Assembly (NCBI RefSeq): GCF_009734385.1
Contig: NZ_CP046452.1
Span: 310,001-374,000 of the forward strand
DNA: 64,000 nt
Reading direction: 5' to 3'
Origin: Corynebacterium kalinowskii
Lineage (GTDB): Bacteria; Actinomycetota; Actinomycetes; Mycobacteriales; Mycobacteriaceae
Of this stretch, positions 17,341 to 32,053 are shown piece after piece (position 1 is the stretch's first letter; each line of letters opens with the position of its first letter). Under the pieces are notes generated by a model, which saw only the letters and a program-made list of their open reading frames with translations, had not been told where the DNA came from and did not search any database. Position numbers and translations under genes: made by a program.

Positions 17341-18690
17341 ATGGCTGCATCAGTCTTGATTACCTCGGTCGGTCGCACCCTCGACGGCTATGACCTGGAC
17401 GCCCTGGCAACCGCCCATGGCCTCAAGGTTCGCCCGCTTGCCGACGGCGTTGCTGATCTCGCCGAGATCCTCGCGGCGCGGCCACTGGCGGATGGTCCGG
17501 TCTTGCTTGTCGGCACGGGATCCATCGACTACGATGCCAAGGCTGCTGCAGCGCTGGGCGTCGGCATGCTCATTCTCGCTGATGAGCGCACCCCACGCGC
17601 CGATCTGTCCGTCCTGCACGCCCAGGAATTGGGCGCTACCGTGCTCGGTACCTTCAACGAGAATGAGCCGGTGCCGAACCTCGACCTGGCGGTCGAGCCG
17701 GTTATGAGCGCCGAGGTTTTCGCTGATTGGCTGCTCAGCCGTGCCCGTCAGGCCAACTCACACATCGTGCTCCCCGAGGGAGACGATGACCGCATCCTCG
17801 AGGCTGCGCACTACCTACTTGTCGATAACACCGTCCGCCTCACCATCTTGGGCGACCCAGCCACCGTGAACGCGCGCGCAGCGCAATTGGGTCTAGACCT
17901 GTCCAAGGCGGAGATCATCGATCACCTGACCTCCCCGCTCGCCGAGGAGTTCACCCAGGACTTCTTTGAGCTGCGCAAGCACAAAGGCGTCACCGAGGAG
18001 CAGGCTCGCGAAACGATGCGCGACATCTCTTACTTCGGCACGATGATGGTGCACAAGGGCATCGCCGACGGCATGGTCTCCGGCGCAGCGCACACCACCG
18101 CTCACACGATCAAGCCGTCTTTCCAGATCATCAAGACGATTCCAGACGCATCCGTCGTGTCCTCTATCTTCCTCATGGTGATGCGTGGTCGACTCTGGGC
18201 CTTTGGTGACTGCGCCGTCAACCCGAACCCAACGGCCGAGCAGCTCGGCGAGATTGCGGTCGTCTCCGCTCGCACTGCCGCCCAGTTCGGCATCGAGCCA
18301 CGCGTGGCGATGCTGTCTTACTCGACCGGTACCTCCGGCACTGGGCCTGATGTGGATCGCGCGGCTGCGGCCGTCGACAAGGCTCGCGAGCTCGACCCAG
18401 CACTGCTTATCGACGGCCCGCTACAGTTCGATGCTGCGGTCGACCCGGGTGTCGCGGCCAAGAAAATGCCAGATTCCGACGTCGCTGGCAAGGCAAACGT
18501 GTTCATTTTCCCAGACCTGGAAGCAGGCAACATCGGTTACAAGACCGCGCAGCGCACCGGACACGCGCTGGCTGTTGGCCCGATCCTGCAGGGCCTGAAC
18601 AAACCGGTCAATGACCTATCTCGCGGTGCCACCGTGGAAGACATCATCAACACCGTGGCGATCACTGCGATTCAAGCGGGAGGCGAATAA
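17341..18690 (+). CDS. pta: Phosphate acetyltransferase
   Basis: Interconverts acetyl-CoA and acetyl phosphate; with AckA it forms the acetate activation/overflow pathway. 449 residues: an N-terminal regulatory-type segment (about 1-135), then the catalytic PTA/PTB domain with VLPEGDDDRI, ADGMVSGAAHTTAHTIKP and SYSTGTSGTGPD. The ATG at 17341 is preceded by GAAAGGA. Its stop codon is followed immediately by the ackA ATG, so the two are co-translated. In C. glutamicum this operon is under acetate-responsive and cAMP-type regulators; I could not identify such sites with certainty here. Confidence 0.96.
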   Translation: MAASVLITSVGRTLDGYDLDALATAHGLKVRPLADGVADLAEILAARPLADGPVLLVGTGSIDYDAKAAAALGVGMLILADERTPRADLSVLHAQELGATVLGTFNENEPVPNLDLAVEPVMSAEVFADWLLSRARQANSHIVLPEGDDDRILEAAHYLLVDNTVRLTILGDPATVNARAAQLGLDLSKAEIIDHLTSPLAEEFTQDFFELRKHKGVTEEQARETMRDISYFGTMMVHKGIADGMVSGAAHTTAHTIKPSFQIIKTIPDASVVSSIFLMVMRGRLWAFGDCAVNPNPTAEQLGEIAVVSARTAAQFGIEPRVAMLSYSTGTSGTGPDVDRAAAAVDKARELDPALLIDGPLQFDAAVDPGVAAKKMPDSDVAGKANVFIFPDLEAGNIGYKTAQRTGHALAVGPILQGLNKPVNDLSRGATVEDIINTVAITAIQAGGE

Positions 18691-23256
<4,566 letters not shown>

Positions 23257-23257
<1 letters not shown>

Positions 23258-24726
23258 TAGAGGTACTCCTGCAGTCGCGGACGAATGCCGAGCCAGATGG
23301 CGGCCACTGAGGCGATCGAAAGGATCAAAACGAGCGTCGACACCCAGCGCGTGGCCATCAGGCCACTGTCCAGGTATGACTTCAGAGACTGGCGGGCATC
23401 GGACATCAGTTTAGCCAGGCCGGTGTCTACGGTGTTGAAGTGCTCGGCCGTGGTGCCGGACGCCGTCGCGGTGCCGTCTTTAGCCTGAAATGACAGGTTG
23501 ATGGCCTCGTTGTACTCTCCCTGGTCCAAATGCCTGCGCAGCTTGCTGTGCATGCCTTCCCACTCGCCGAGGGCGGCCTCAATTTTTTCGGTCTCCGCTG
23601 CATTTTCGCCTCGTTCGAGGAGGGCCGAGGACTTGTAAAGGTCAAGTTCGGTGTGCACCTTGCGCATGACCTTGTCAAAGTCTTCGATAGATTGGTTCGA
23701 CGTTTCGCGACGCACCAACGCCATGGTTTCTTCGGTGCGTGCCTGTTGGGCAAGTACCCGGGCATCGGTCAGCACCCCGAGCGGAGCGGAGGCCTCCTCG
23801 TAGCCTTTGGATCCCGAATACCAGGTAAACGCATTAGCGGAAATAACCCAGAGTAGCGCCACCAGCATGAATCCGGTTGCGGTGAGGAAACCCTTGTTCA
23901 GTCGGCGCCGGGTCTTGGTGGCCAGCCACCGCTGGGCCAGGAGCAACAAGATCACCGATGCGGCGAGGCCAGTGATCGGGATCCACTGTGGCTTTGCCAG
24001 ACTGCGTTGTTCCTCGTTGAGCCGTTCGTTGGAAATATTGAGCAGCTCGCGGGCAGCCGGGAGAATGGTCAAGCGCATGAGGGAGGAGGCCTCGGACATG
24101 TAGGCCACACCCACCGAATTTCCGGCGCGGTTGTTTGTCCGGGCGGTTTCCACCAGGCCGGTGTACACCGGAAGCTGCGTCTGAATCTGTGTGATGAGCT
24201 CCAGTTCCTGCGAGGGGGCTGAGCCGAGGCCAGCCGAGGTCTTGGTAGCTGCCGCGGAAGCTCGTTGAATGGCGCGCAGGTAGCGTTCTCGAGTCGTCGG
24301 CGGTTCTACTCCTGCTTGCACAAACCCCGTTGCTGCCACCGTGTCCGCCAGCGAAAGTGAGGTGAACAGGTCCTGTGCGTCTGCGGACATCGGCTCCGTG
24401 GTGGCGCTGAGGGAACTGAGTGCTGCTTGCCTGCGATCGGTGGATTGCGACATGGAAATGCCCGCGGCCAGGATCGCGATGGTCAGCCCAACAGTAATTA
24501 ACGTCATCATGCCGATGGTGGTGGAACTGAAGCTTTGGACCTTCCGCACCCACTGTGCTGGCATGACAAACGAATCGCGCACACGTCGCGAAAGCGAAGG
24601 GGAATCCTCTTGGTTTTGGTGATCCTCCAGCCACAGATCCGACCCGCTGGCTGGGTGTGCGCGGCGGCCGGGAGCGTCGGAGAGAACGACGGTCACCGGG
24701 GAGGTTCCTCGCTGCACTTCGGTCAT
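23257..24726 (-). CDS. glnX: GlnX-type membrane signal transducer
   Basis: 489-residue inner-membrane protein, first gene of the pknG operon. Four hydrophobic helices are visible (about 72-92, 246-266, 285-308, 465-485), separating two extracytoplasmic helical domains (about 95-240 and 310-460) that resemble four-helix sensor bundles. The N-terminal tail of about 70 residues is cytosolic. It has no kinase or methyl-accepting signature; it is thought to relay amino-acid binding by GlnH to PknG. It diverges from the Nudix gene with a 106-base gap. Confidence 0.9.
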
Positions 24727-24832
24727 AATTGCAGGATAGTTCTTTCTGTGGTTGCCCGAGATAGGGTTTGGCCGGTCTACCCCTAGATATCGTAATCCCG
24801 GTCACAAATGTTTCATCGCTAAGCTAGTAAGT

Positions 24833-25327
24833 ATGTATGGCGATGGTGATGGCTGGTCTGCGGGCCCAGGTGGGACGAAGCGCTGGGGGAAATACGGCGC
24901 GGCGGGTCTGTTCCTGCTCGCGGAAGACTCAACGACAGTCCTCATGCAACACCGCGCCTACTGGACTGCCAGTGGCGGCAAGTGGGGAATTCCTGGTGGC
25001 GCCCGCGATTCCCATGAGACCGCTGTGGATGCCGCGCTGCGTGAAGCCGTGGAGGAGACCGGGATAAGTACTGTTCCAGTCCAGGTCCTCGGTACTGCTG
25101 TCACTGCTGGCCCTTTTCCAGCTGACCCAGCACGAGCTGAGCTGTCGGGGAATTGGACGTACACGACGGTCGTCGCAAAGGCGCCCGCGCAGCTCGACGT
25201 AGTCCCTGACGAGGAATCCCTAGAACTGCGGTGGGTCCCACTCGGTGAGCTACACACCCTGGATCTGCTGCCTGCTCTGGTGGAAGCATTGCCGGTCATT
25301 CACGAGATTCTGGGTATCTCCAATTGA
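24833..25327 (+). CDS. Nudix hydrolase
   Basis: 164 residues from the ATG at 24833; upstream codons in the same frame are not conserved-looking. The Nudix box is complete: G in GGARDSHETAVDAALREAVEETGIS, with REAVEETG as the catalytic helix. It hydrolyses a nucleoside diphosphate linked to another group; the substrate is not predictable. The gene is transcribed toward the ABC transporter genes, which start 55 bases later. Confidence 0.88.
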   Translation: MYGDGDGWSAGPGGTKRWGKYGAAGLFLLAEDSTTVLMQHRAYWTASGGKWGIPGGARDSHETAVDAALREAVEETGISTVPVQVLGTAVTAGPFPADPARAELSGNWTYTTVVAKAPAQLDVVPDEESLELRWVPLGELHTLDLLPALVEALPVIHEILGISN

Positions 25328-25382
25328 TCACAATTTTCGTTCGCAAGTAGCGGTAATACCTCGGTATGACACACTGGTACGC

Positions 25383-26309
25383 ATGATTGAAGTAGCTGGA
25401 CTGACTAAACACTTCGGCAGAGTGCATGCCGTAGAAGATTTGTCATTCACCGTAAAACCGGGCGTGGTCACCGGTTTCCTTGGTCCGAATGGCGCCGGAA
25501 AATCCACCACCATGCGCATGATCCTCGGGCTCGACCGACCCACCGCGGGCACGGCTGTGATTAACGGGGTGCGCTATGCCGACATGAAGAACCCGCTGCG
25601 TGAAGTAGGCGCACTTCTCGACGCCAAAGCCACGCACCCTAATCGATCCGCCCGGGCTCACTTGCAGTGGATCGCTGAGTCCAATGGCATTCCGAAAACT
25701 CGCGTCGACGAAGTACTCGGGCTGGTTGGCCTGAGCGAAGTTGCCGGCAAGCGTGCCGGTGGCTTCTCGCTAGGCATGGGCCAGCGTCTCGGTCTTGCCA
25801 CCGCACTGCTTGGTGACCCCGGCGTGCTGCTGCTCGACGAGCCAGTGAACGGGCTGGATCCGGAGGGTATTCGCTGGGTGCGCAGTTTCTTGAAGTCCCT
25901 GGCCGCCGAAGGCCGCAGTGTGCTGGTGAGTTCCCACATGTTGTCCGAGATGGCGCTGACCGCCGATGACCTGGTTGTGATTGGTCGTGGCCGACTCATC
26001 GCCGAGACCACGACCTATGACTTCGTAAAGAACTCATCCCAGGCCAGCGTCCTCGTGCGAACCGAAAATCTGCCCGAGTTTGAGCAAGTGCTGCGCGAGG
26101 AACAAATCGATTTCCGTCAGGAGACCGATCCAGAGGGGCGCACCGTGCTGGTCATTGACAACCAGACCACCGACTACATCGGCTCTCTCGCCTTCTCCAC
26201 CGGCATCCTGCTGCACCAGCTCTCCGAGCGCAAGGCATCGCTTGAAGACGCCTTTATCGCCATGACCGGCGACACCGTCCAGTACCGTACCGACGTCCCG
26301 GGGGCTTAA
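25383..26309 (+). CDS. ABC transporter ATP-binding protein
   Basis: 308 residues. Walker A GPNGAGKST, a Q-loop region, signature SLGMGQRLGLA (a C-loop with M in place of the usual G), and Walker B VLLLDEPVNGLDP. The DrrA/CcmA-like C-terminal extension of about 90 residues fits exporters of the drug/lipid/bacteriocin-resistance type. The ATG at 25383 opens MIEVAGLTKHFG. It forms a two-gene unit with the permease six bases downstream. The exported substrate is unknown. Confidence 0.92.
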   Translation: MIEVAGLTKHFGRVHAVEDLSFTVKPGVVTGFLGPNGAGKSTTMRMILGLDRPTAGTAVINGVRYADMKNPLREVGALLDAKATHPNRSARAHLQWIAESNGIPKTRVDEVLGLVGLSEVAGKRAGGFSLGMGQRLGLATALLGDPGVLLLDEPVNGLDPEGIRWVRSFLKSLAAEGRSVLVSSHMLSEMALTADDLVVIGRGRLIAETTTYDFVKNSSQASVLVRTENLPEFEQVLREEQIDFRQETDPEGRTVLVIDNQTTDYIGSLAFSTGILLHQLSERKASLEDAFIAMTGDTVQYRTDVPGA

Positions 26310-26315
26310 CTCACC

Positions 26316-27083
26316 ATGTTTCTCAATGTTCTGAAATCGGAGTTCACCAAGCTGCGCACCACCCGCGCGTTCTGGGGCAATCTGATCTTCTTCCTCCTCA
26401 TGACCCTGGGTTTTAATGCCTTCATGTTTTTCATGATGGCCAAGTTCTCCGAAGAAACTCAAGGGATCCCTGTGCCGCCACAGTCCGTCGCGCCGGGCAT
26501 CAACATGCCGGGTGCGATGATCATCGCCATCATGTCCGTGATTGTGGTGACCAGCGAGTACACCCACAAGTTCATCACCATGACCTTCCAGGCGACCCCG
26601 AACAGAGTGGTGCTGGCACTAGCCAAACTGGTACTCATGATGTTGGTTGGTGGGCTCCTGGCCTTCCTGGTACAGCTGATCGGCTTCCCGATGGCGCAGC
26701 TGATCTTGGGCAAGGAAATGGGCGCGGACCTGGGGTTGGGCAATAGTGAGGTGCAGGGCTACCTGTGGAAATCCGCTGTGTATGCCATGATGTTCGTCCT
26801 TTTCGCCCAGGGGCTGGCCTGGATTCTGCGGAGCGCCGTGGCAGCGATCGTTATCATCCTCGGCTGGTACATGGCCCTCGAGGTGATGGTGCTGCCGATG
26901 ATTTACAAGGTCGGCGAAAAGATCGTGCCTTACGCACCATTCAAGAACCTCAGCGCGTTCTACTACGGCGAGCCGATCGAAGAGGTGCCATGGAATGAAT
27001 GGGGCTCTCTGGCCTACTTCGGAGCTTGGGCGCTCGTGTTCTACATCATTGGGTTGGTACTGCTGGTGCGTCGCGACGCTTAA
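26316..27083 (+). CDS. ABC-2-type transporter permease
   Basis: 255-residue membrane protein with six predicted helices, starting with the LKSEFTKLRTTRAFW entry typical of ABC-2 permeases that pair with a stand-alone ATPase. It lies six bases after the ATPase gene and would act as a homodimer with two ATPases. It ends one base before the stop of the convergent Na/Pi-type gene, without a terminator. Confidence 0.9.
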   Translation: MFLNVLKSEFTKLRTTRAFWGNLIFFLLMTLGFNAFMFFMMAKFSEETQGIPVPPQSVAPGINMPGAMIIAIMSVIVVTSEYTHKFITMTFQATPNRVVLALAKLVLMMLVGGLLAFLVQLIGFPMAQLILGKEMGADLGLGNSEVQGYLWKSAVYAMMFVLFAQGLAWILRSAVAAIVIILGWYMALEVMVLPMIYKVGEKIVPYAPFKNLSAFYYGEPIEEVPWNEWGSLAYFGAWALVFYIIGLVLLVRRDA

Positions 27084-28331
27084 CTACCAGGTGGCCAACG
27101 CAATGATGCCCAGTGGAATGATCGTGTAGCTGGCCGTCATCACGGCAAACGCGGTCAGCGGCCAACGGGTTCCTATGCCGGCAGCCTGCTCGGAAAGCCA
27201 GAAAATGAGCCTTCCTACTGGGCGCACGCTGAGTACTACGAGAACTCCGCCTAGGTTGAAAAGCACGTGGATGAGGGCGGCTTGCAAAGCCAGTGTGCCG
27301 TAGTCGCCGGGTACAGCTAGCGCGGTGAGCACCGCGGTAAGCGTGGTGCCCAGGTTGGCTCCCAACACGATCCCCAGCACTTTACGCAGCGAGAGGTTTC
27401 CTGTTCCTGCGAAGGGAAGTGTGGAGCAGATGGTTGCGGAAGAGGACTGAGACATCATGGTGAGCCCGAGTCCGGCGAGGAGAGATTTCCCTGACATGAC
27501 GGCGTCGCGACGCTCTACTGAGTGCTCCAGCACGAGGTGTGAACTGGCTGCGGTGATATCGGTCATCAAAGTGCTGATCCACCTGATGGTCGCGATGATC
27601 GCAATGGCCCCCAAAACAATTGTCAAGGCCGCTGCGGTGTAGGCCGATGACACATGTCCGAGCCAGCCGTCGACGCCAATCATGCGTACCACCGGATGGA
27701 CGAATTGCTCAGTGAAGTCGGTGAGGGTGACGCGAGAATTAGACTCACCAGTTAGGCGCGTGGCTAGCCAACTGGACATCCTGGTCAGCGGACGAAATGT
27801 GACTTCTAGAGGGAAGAGGATCAACAGCGAGAGCACGTTGAACCACCAGTGGGTCATAGCCGCGGCGAGTGCTCGGTGCAGGTTGCAGGTATTTCGGTAG
27901 AAGCCCGCGGCGACAAGAAGAGCGGTAAAACAGGTTCCCACGTTCGCACCCATGATCACCATGGTGGCGATTTCAATTGGCACGATTCCAGCACCGACGG
28001 TTGCGACGGTGATGGTAGTAACGGCCGTGGAAGATTGTACGGCGAAGGTGAGGAAGATGCCCAGGAGAACCGCAAGAATGGGGTTGGTGGCGTAGCTGAT
28101 AAAGCTCGACACCAAGGGGTGGCCCAGCGAATGAACGCCGGTGGTGATGAGGTTGATTCCGACGATGAGAATGTAGATACACAGGGCGATGCCGCCCCAA
28201 CGTACCGCGCGCCCGAATTCCGAAATGAGAATAGTGTCTTCATCCGGCATGGGGTGTCGCGGATTGACGTAGTGAATCGTTCCGGGAAAATGTAGTTTGG
28301 CCAGGTCAGAACCTACGGAAATGGCCATCAC
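27084..28331 (-). CDS. Na/Pi cotransporter family protein
   Basis: 415-residue membrane protein with the two inverted QSS repeats that define the family: AVQSSTAVTT near residue 98 and MSQSSSATIC near 293. Each is followed by a GANVGT/GANLGTT motif. This is the NptA/PNaS fold that couples sodium to inorganic phosphate uptake, though bacterial members are often only inferred. There is no PhoU-like C-terminal domain. Likely transported ion: phosphate (inference). Separate from cls by 63 bases. Confidence 0.88.
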   Translation of the reverse strand: MMAISVGSDLAKLHFPGTIHYVNPRHPMPDEDTILISEFGRAVRWGGIALCIYILIVGINLITTGVHSLGHPLVSSFISYATNPILAVLLGIFLTFAVQSSTAVTTITVATVGAGIVPIEIATMVIMGANVGTCFTALLVAAGFYRNTCNLHRALAAAMTHWWFNVLSLLILFPLEVTFRPLTRMSSWLATRLTGESNSRVTLTDFTEQFVHPVVRMIGVDGWLGHVSSAYTAAALTIVLGAIAIIATIRWISTLMTDITAASSHLVLEHSVERRDAVMSGKSLLAGLGLTMMSQSSSATICSTLPFAGTGNLSLRKVLGIVLGANLGTTLTAVLTALAVPGDYGTLALQAALIHVLFNLGGVLVVLSVRPVGRLIFWLSEQAAGIGTRWPLTAFAVMTASYTIIPLGIIALATW

Positions 28332-28394
28332 TCACCCTCCCAGTACTCAGCTGTCATTTCTTGTTTACCTCCACGTTACCCTGACTGTCTGGGG

Positions 28395-29879
28395 CTATTG
28401 CAACGCAGAGGTCAGTCGCATCACGTTGTCCACGTAACGCTTGAGCAATGATCGTTTGGACCATTCCTCGATAGTGAGCTCGGTCGAGGCTGCCTGGTAC
28501 TTGTCGGTCAATTCAGACAACTCATCGATCAAGTTGCCGTGGGCCACGAGCAGGGAAATCTCGTAATTCAGGCCAAAACTGCGCATATCCAGATTGGATG
28601 AGCCGAGCACGCCCACAGCATTTGGGGTGTCTGGATCGGCAATCACGTACTTAGCGTGGAGAATGGCCGGCGCAGGATATCGGTAGATGTGGACACCCGC
28701 TTCTAACAATGCGGCGTAGTAACTGGACTGAGCATGGCTGACGATGAACTGATCGCCCCGTTCATTGACGTACAGCTCCACGCGAACGCCTCGATAGCAC
28801 GCGGTGGTGACTGCATCCAGCAAGGTGTCATCCGGGATGAAGTAAGGGCTGCACAGTACGAGCCGCTGTTTGGCATGGTGAACGATCGAGTTAAATAGCC
28901 GCAGGTTTGGCTCCGTGGTGTAGCCGGGTCCAGAAGGAACCAGCTGCAGCACGTTGATCTCCGTCTTCCCCGCTGGGGGGAAAGGACCCGAGCCTGTCTC
29001 CGGCAGCGCTAGCGCCTCGCCACTTTCCGAATACCAGTCCACCGCAAACACCATCTCCATCGAGGACACCACCGGGCCGGTGAGCTCGACCATGAGGTCC
29101 ATCCAGTGCAGGCCGAGCCTGCGGTTGCGGCGCATCAGATACGAAGAGTCGATCATGTTTTGGGAACCGATGAAGCCGCGATGGCCGTCGATAAGCAGCA
29201 TCTTGCGGTGATTGCGCAGGTCCGGGCGGCGGAAGCGCCACTTCCACGGTTGCAGTGGCAGGGTCAGGTGCCAGTCGATGCCGATGGAGTTCAGGCGACG
29301 GCCGAGTTTCCAGTAGCCGGGGTATTTCCACGAACCGACATGGTCGAAAAGCAGGCGGACTTTGACGCCACGTTGGACGGCGCGTTCGAGTGCGCGGAAG
29401 AAAGGCTCGGTGGTTTCGTCCCAGGCGATGATGTAGATCTGTGCGTGAACGGTCTCTTTCGCCTCGTCCACGGCGCGGGTCATAGCTTCAATGGCTTCCG
29501 CATAATCCGAGTACACGCCGCAGTTGGCGCCGGTCACAGCAGGGAGACGTGTGAGCCGGCGGTTGAGACGGATGATGGATTCCAATTCCGGGCTCAGCGG
29601 TACGTGTGGTGGTACGTCGGGGATTCTTACCTGCACGTCGCGAATCATGGCGTCGGCTTCTTGCTGGATGCGGTGACGACGCCGATTGATGTACGGGCTG
29701 CCCATGAGCAAGAACAGGGGCAAACCGACGATTGGGATCAGCAGAATGGCCAGCAGCCACGCGCTGGATGCGGCCGGCTTGCGTCCTTCCGGCACGATGC
29801 CAATGGCGAGGATCTTGATGGCGTAGTCGAGCACGAGGCCGATGGTCTGCCATGTGGGGTCATTGAAGTAGTCAAGCAT
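28395..29879 (-). CDS. cls: Cardiolipin synthase
   Basis: 494 residues: two N-terminal membrane helices (about 14-60) followed by two phospholipase-D domains. The HKD motifs are HRKMLLID (first) and HAKYVIAD (second). Catalyses transfer of phosphatidyl groups to make cardiolipin in the cytoplasmic membrane. Full length for the ClsA type. The start codon directly follows the stop of xth (TAAATG), so translation is probably coupled, although the two functions are unrelated. Confidence 0.92.
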   Translation of the reverse strand: MLDYFNDPTWQTIGLVLDYAIKILAIGIVPEGRKPAASSAWLLAILLIPIVGLPLFLLMGSPYINRRRHRIQQEADAMIRDVQVRIPDVPPHVPLSPELESIIRLNRRLTRLPAVTGANCGVYSDYAEAIEAMTRAVDEAKETVHAQIYIIAWDETTEPFFRALERAVQRGVKVRLLFDHVGSWKYPGYWKLGRRLNSIGIDWHLTLPLQPWKWRFRRPDLRNHRKMLLIDGHRGFIGSQNMIDSSYLMRRNRRLGLHWMDLMVELTGPVVSSMEMVFAVDWYSESGEALALPETGSGPFPPAGKTEINVLQLVPSGPGYTTEPNLRLFNSIVHHAKQRLVLCSPYFIPDDTLLDAVTTACYRGVRVELYVNERGDQFIVSHAQSSYYAALLEAGVHIYRYPAPAILHAKYVIADPDTPNAVGVLGSSNLDMRSFGLNYEISLLVAHGNLIDELSELTDKYQAASTELTIEEWSKRSLLKRYVDNVMRLTSALQ

Positions 29880-30692
29880 TTAGCGAACGTCGTCTATCCT
29901 GGCTGTCTCATAATCCACGATGACGGGGGCGTGGTCGGATGCTCCCTTGGTTGAGCGCTCCTCGGTATCAACAAAGGCATGCACCGCCCGCACGCTTTTC
30001 GACGCCAATTGGAAGTCAATCCGCATGCCCTGCCCGCGCTGGAACCGCATCTGCTGGTAGTCCCAGTAGGTGAATTGGCCTTCGGTGAAGGATCGGGTGA
30101 CTTCTTGGAGTCCGGCGTCGAGGAGCGCCTCGAAGGCGACTCGTTCTGGTTCGGTGACGTGGGTCTTTCCTTCGAAGAAAGCCATGTCCCATACGTCTTC
30201 GTCGCGGGGAGCGATGTTGAAGTCGCCGGTGAGGACGAGTTGCCGCTCCGGGGTGCGGCGTAGGTCGTCTTCTACTGCCTTGGCTAGGGCATCGAGCCAG
30301 CGAAGTTTGTAGTCATAGTGTGGGTCGGCGATCTCGCGGCCGTTGGGTACATAGAGGCTCCACACGCGTACGCCACCACATGTGGCACCAATGGCGCGGG
30401 CCTCGATGTCTTGTGGCTGGAGTGGGTCTTTGTGGAATCCGGGTTGGTCCGGGAATTGTGTTGTGATGTCTTCCAAGCCGATGCGGGAGGCGATGGCTAC
30501 GCCGTTCCACTGACTGAGTCCTAGGTGCGCGACTTCGTAGCCAGCAGCTTCGACGGCGGCGTAGGGAAAGTTCTTGTCGGTGGTCTTGGTTTCTTGCAGG
30601 GTGAGGACATCGATGTCGTGTCGTGTGAGGAGGTCGGTGACTCGGTTAATGCGAGTCCGCACTGAGTTGACGTTCCACGTGGCGATGCGCAT
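29880..30692 (-). CDS. xth: Exodeoxyribonuclease III / AP endonuclease
   Basis: 270-residue EEP-fold nuclease for base-excision repair, acting at abasic sites and 3' blocked ends. Motifs: WNVNSVRTR, LQETK (metal Glu), GVRVWSLYVPNGR, LTGDFNIAP and the terminal SDHAPV catalytic His/Asp. Full length. It lies between the HNH protein gene (10-base gap) and cls (no gap), all on the minus strand. Confidence 0.95.
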   Translation of the reverse strand: MRIATWNVNSVRTRINRVTDLLTRHDIDVLTLQETKTTDKNFPYAAVEAAGYEVAHLGLSQWNGVAIASRIGLEDITTQFPDQPGFHKDPLQPQDIEARAIGATCGGVRVWSLYVPNGREIADPHYDYKLRWLDALAKAVEDDLRRTPERQLVLTGDFNIAPRDEDVWDMAFFEGKTHVTEPERVAFEALLDAGLQEVTRSFTEGQFTYWDYQQMRFQRGQGMRIDFQLASKSVRAVHAFVDTEERSTKGASDHAPVIVDYETARIDDVR

Positions 30693-30702
30693 ACCAAATA
30701 AC

Positions 30703-31878
30703 CTACCTGGCTACGTGCCGACCGTTGGAGTTTCGTGCCCGAGCGCTGTTGTTGCGTGTGTAGTTGCCGTATTTGTCGACATGCATAGGTATGCCCGAAA
30801 GCGACATCCTGATGTGTGCTTCGAGGTAGCTGTCATCGTTCCAACAGTGGTGTTTTCGACACAATGGGGCAAGGTTATCGATAGCGGTGGGGCCGCCTCG
30901 TGCCCAGGGGAGTACATGGTGCGCTTCGCAACGACTGAGTGGCTCGTCGCAACCGGGGTAAGCGCAGCATCCGTCGCGGGAGAACATGGCAAGTCGCTGA
31001 TTGAAGGTGGCAGATCTTGAACAAGTGACTAGGGATTTTACTGCTCCATCTTGGTCGTGGACCACGATGTAATCGATGATTCGGTGTCCATCGAGCAGAG
31101 AGAGGTCATACAGGGTGAGGTCGATGCCGACGTTGCTGCCGAAGGAGGCGCGCCAGTTGAATTCGTCGGTCTCTTTCACGCCTATGACGAGGGAGCAGTG
31201 GCCGGTGGTGTCTTGGCGGGTGCCGGAGGCCCAGCGGAGCACTTGGAAGAAGTTGTCGGCGTGGCGCTGGGCAATGGTGCGGTTGTCATCCTTCGCTTCG
31301 TCTTCTTCGGCCTTTTCGCAGCGCCAGGCATCGTCCATGGGGGCTTTTAGAAGAGCGGCGTGGGCAGCCGGGGCATAGCCGGAGAAGGAGCAACCGCCGT
31401 GTTCGTCTTGGTCACGGAGTTGGAAGCGCCGCTGAGCGAAGGCGTGATGAGGATCCCGTGCCAGGCGCTTATTTTCTTCACGTACGAGTTGTTTAGCGTA
31501 AGTGTGGGTGGCCTTTGGGGTGGAAGCGAGTGCGGTAGCTGCTGCCTCCTGGTAAATGTTCTCACGTTCGGTGGATGCAGGTGAGGGCTTTTCCAGTGCG
31601 GACAAAATGAGGTCTTGGTGTTCTGCCGGGACTTCCTTGTTCCATGTATTTGTGGAGCGACGGTGAATACGGAGGGCCTGGCTTGCAGAAGCGCCGGCGC
31701 GCTCGAGTTCGTATTTTTCCTTACCAGTAGCCATATCGGTTTCGAGCCGTGCGATCAGCTCTTTGATTTCCAAAAGCTCGGGGAAAGCATCGAAATCCTC
31801 GCCGAAGTCGACGGCGAACTGTAACAGTTCCCGGACTTGGCTGAGTGTCGATGTGAGTGAAAATCCCCCGATGTTCAT
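30703..31878 (-). CDS. DUF222-type HNH endonuclease domain protein
   Basis: 391 residues. An N-terminal helical region (about 1-280, DUF222-like) precedes an HNH domain: CCAYPGC, then CEAHHVLPWARGG and NLAPLCRKHH, with paired Cys for a structural metal. Such proteins occur in many copies in actinobacteria, often linked with mobile DNA, and their target is unknown. The upstream 175 bases are strongly AT-rich and contain an inverted repeat at 31928-31961, unlike the surrounding DNA. Confidence 0.88.
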   Translation of the reverse strand: MNIGGFSLTSTLSQVRELLQFAVDFGEDFDAFPELLEIKELIARLETDMATGKEKYELERAGASASQALRIHRRSTNTWNKEVPAEHQDLILSALEKPSPASTERENIYQEAAATALASTPKATHTYAKQLVREENKRLARDPHHAFAQRRFQLRDQDEHGGCSFSGYAPAAHAALLKAPMDDAWRCEKAEEDEAKDDNRTIAQRHADNFFQVLRWASGTRQDTTGHCSLVIGVKETDEFNWRASFGSNVGIDLTLYDLSLLDGHRIIDYIVVHDQDGAVKSLVTCSRSATFNQRLAMFSRDGCCAYPGCDEPLSRCEAHHVLPWARGGPTAIDNLAPLCRKHHCWNDDSYLEAHIRMSLSGIPMHVDKYGNYTRNNSARARNSNGRHVAR

Positions 31879-31927
31879 GCCTCCATTATAGCAAACGAAA
31901 AATAGAACACAAGGGCTAATTTAAAAG

Positions 31928-31961
31928 TGTTCTGCCTGGAAAAAGGAGGGCTAGCAGAACA
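31928..31961. repeat. Inverted repeat upstream of HNH gene
   Basis: TGTTCTGC (31928-31935) and GCAGAACA (31954-31961) form 8-bp arms with an 18-base spacer in the AT-rich divergent gap between the HNH gene and the RDD gene. There is no T run on the productive side, so it is more likely an operator than a terminator. Confidence 0.4.
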
Positions 31962-32053
31962 AAAAAACTAGAATTAAAAAGAAGACAAGGAACCAATCTC
32001 ACCTCTCAGCCGTTATCCCTAGTGAGACCCATAATGATGGAGTAAAGGAGCGC

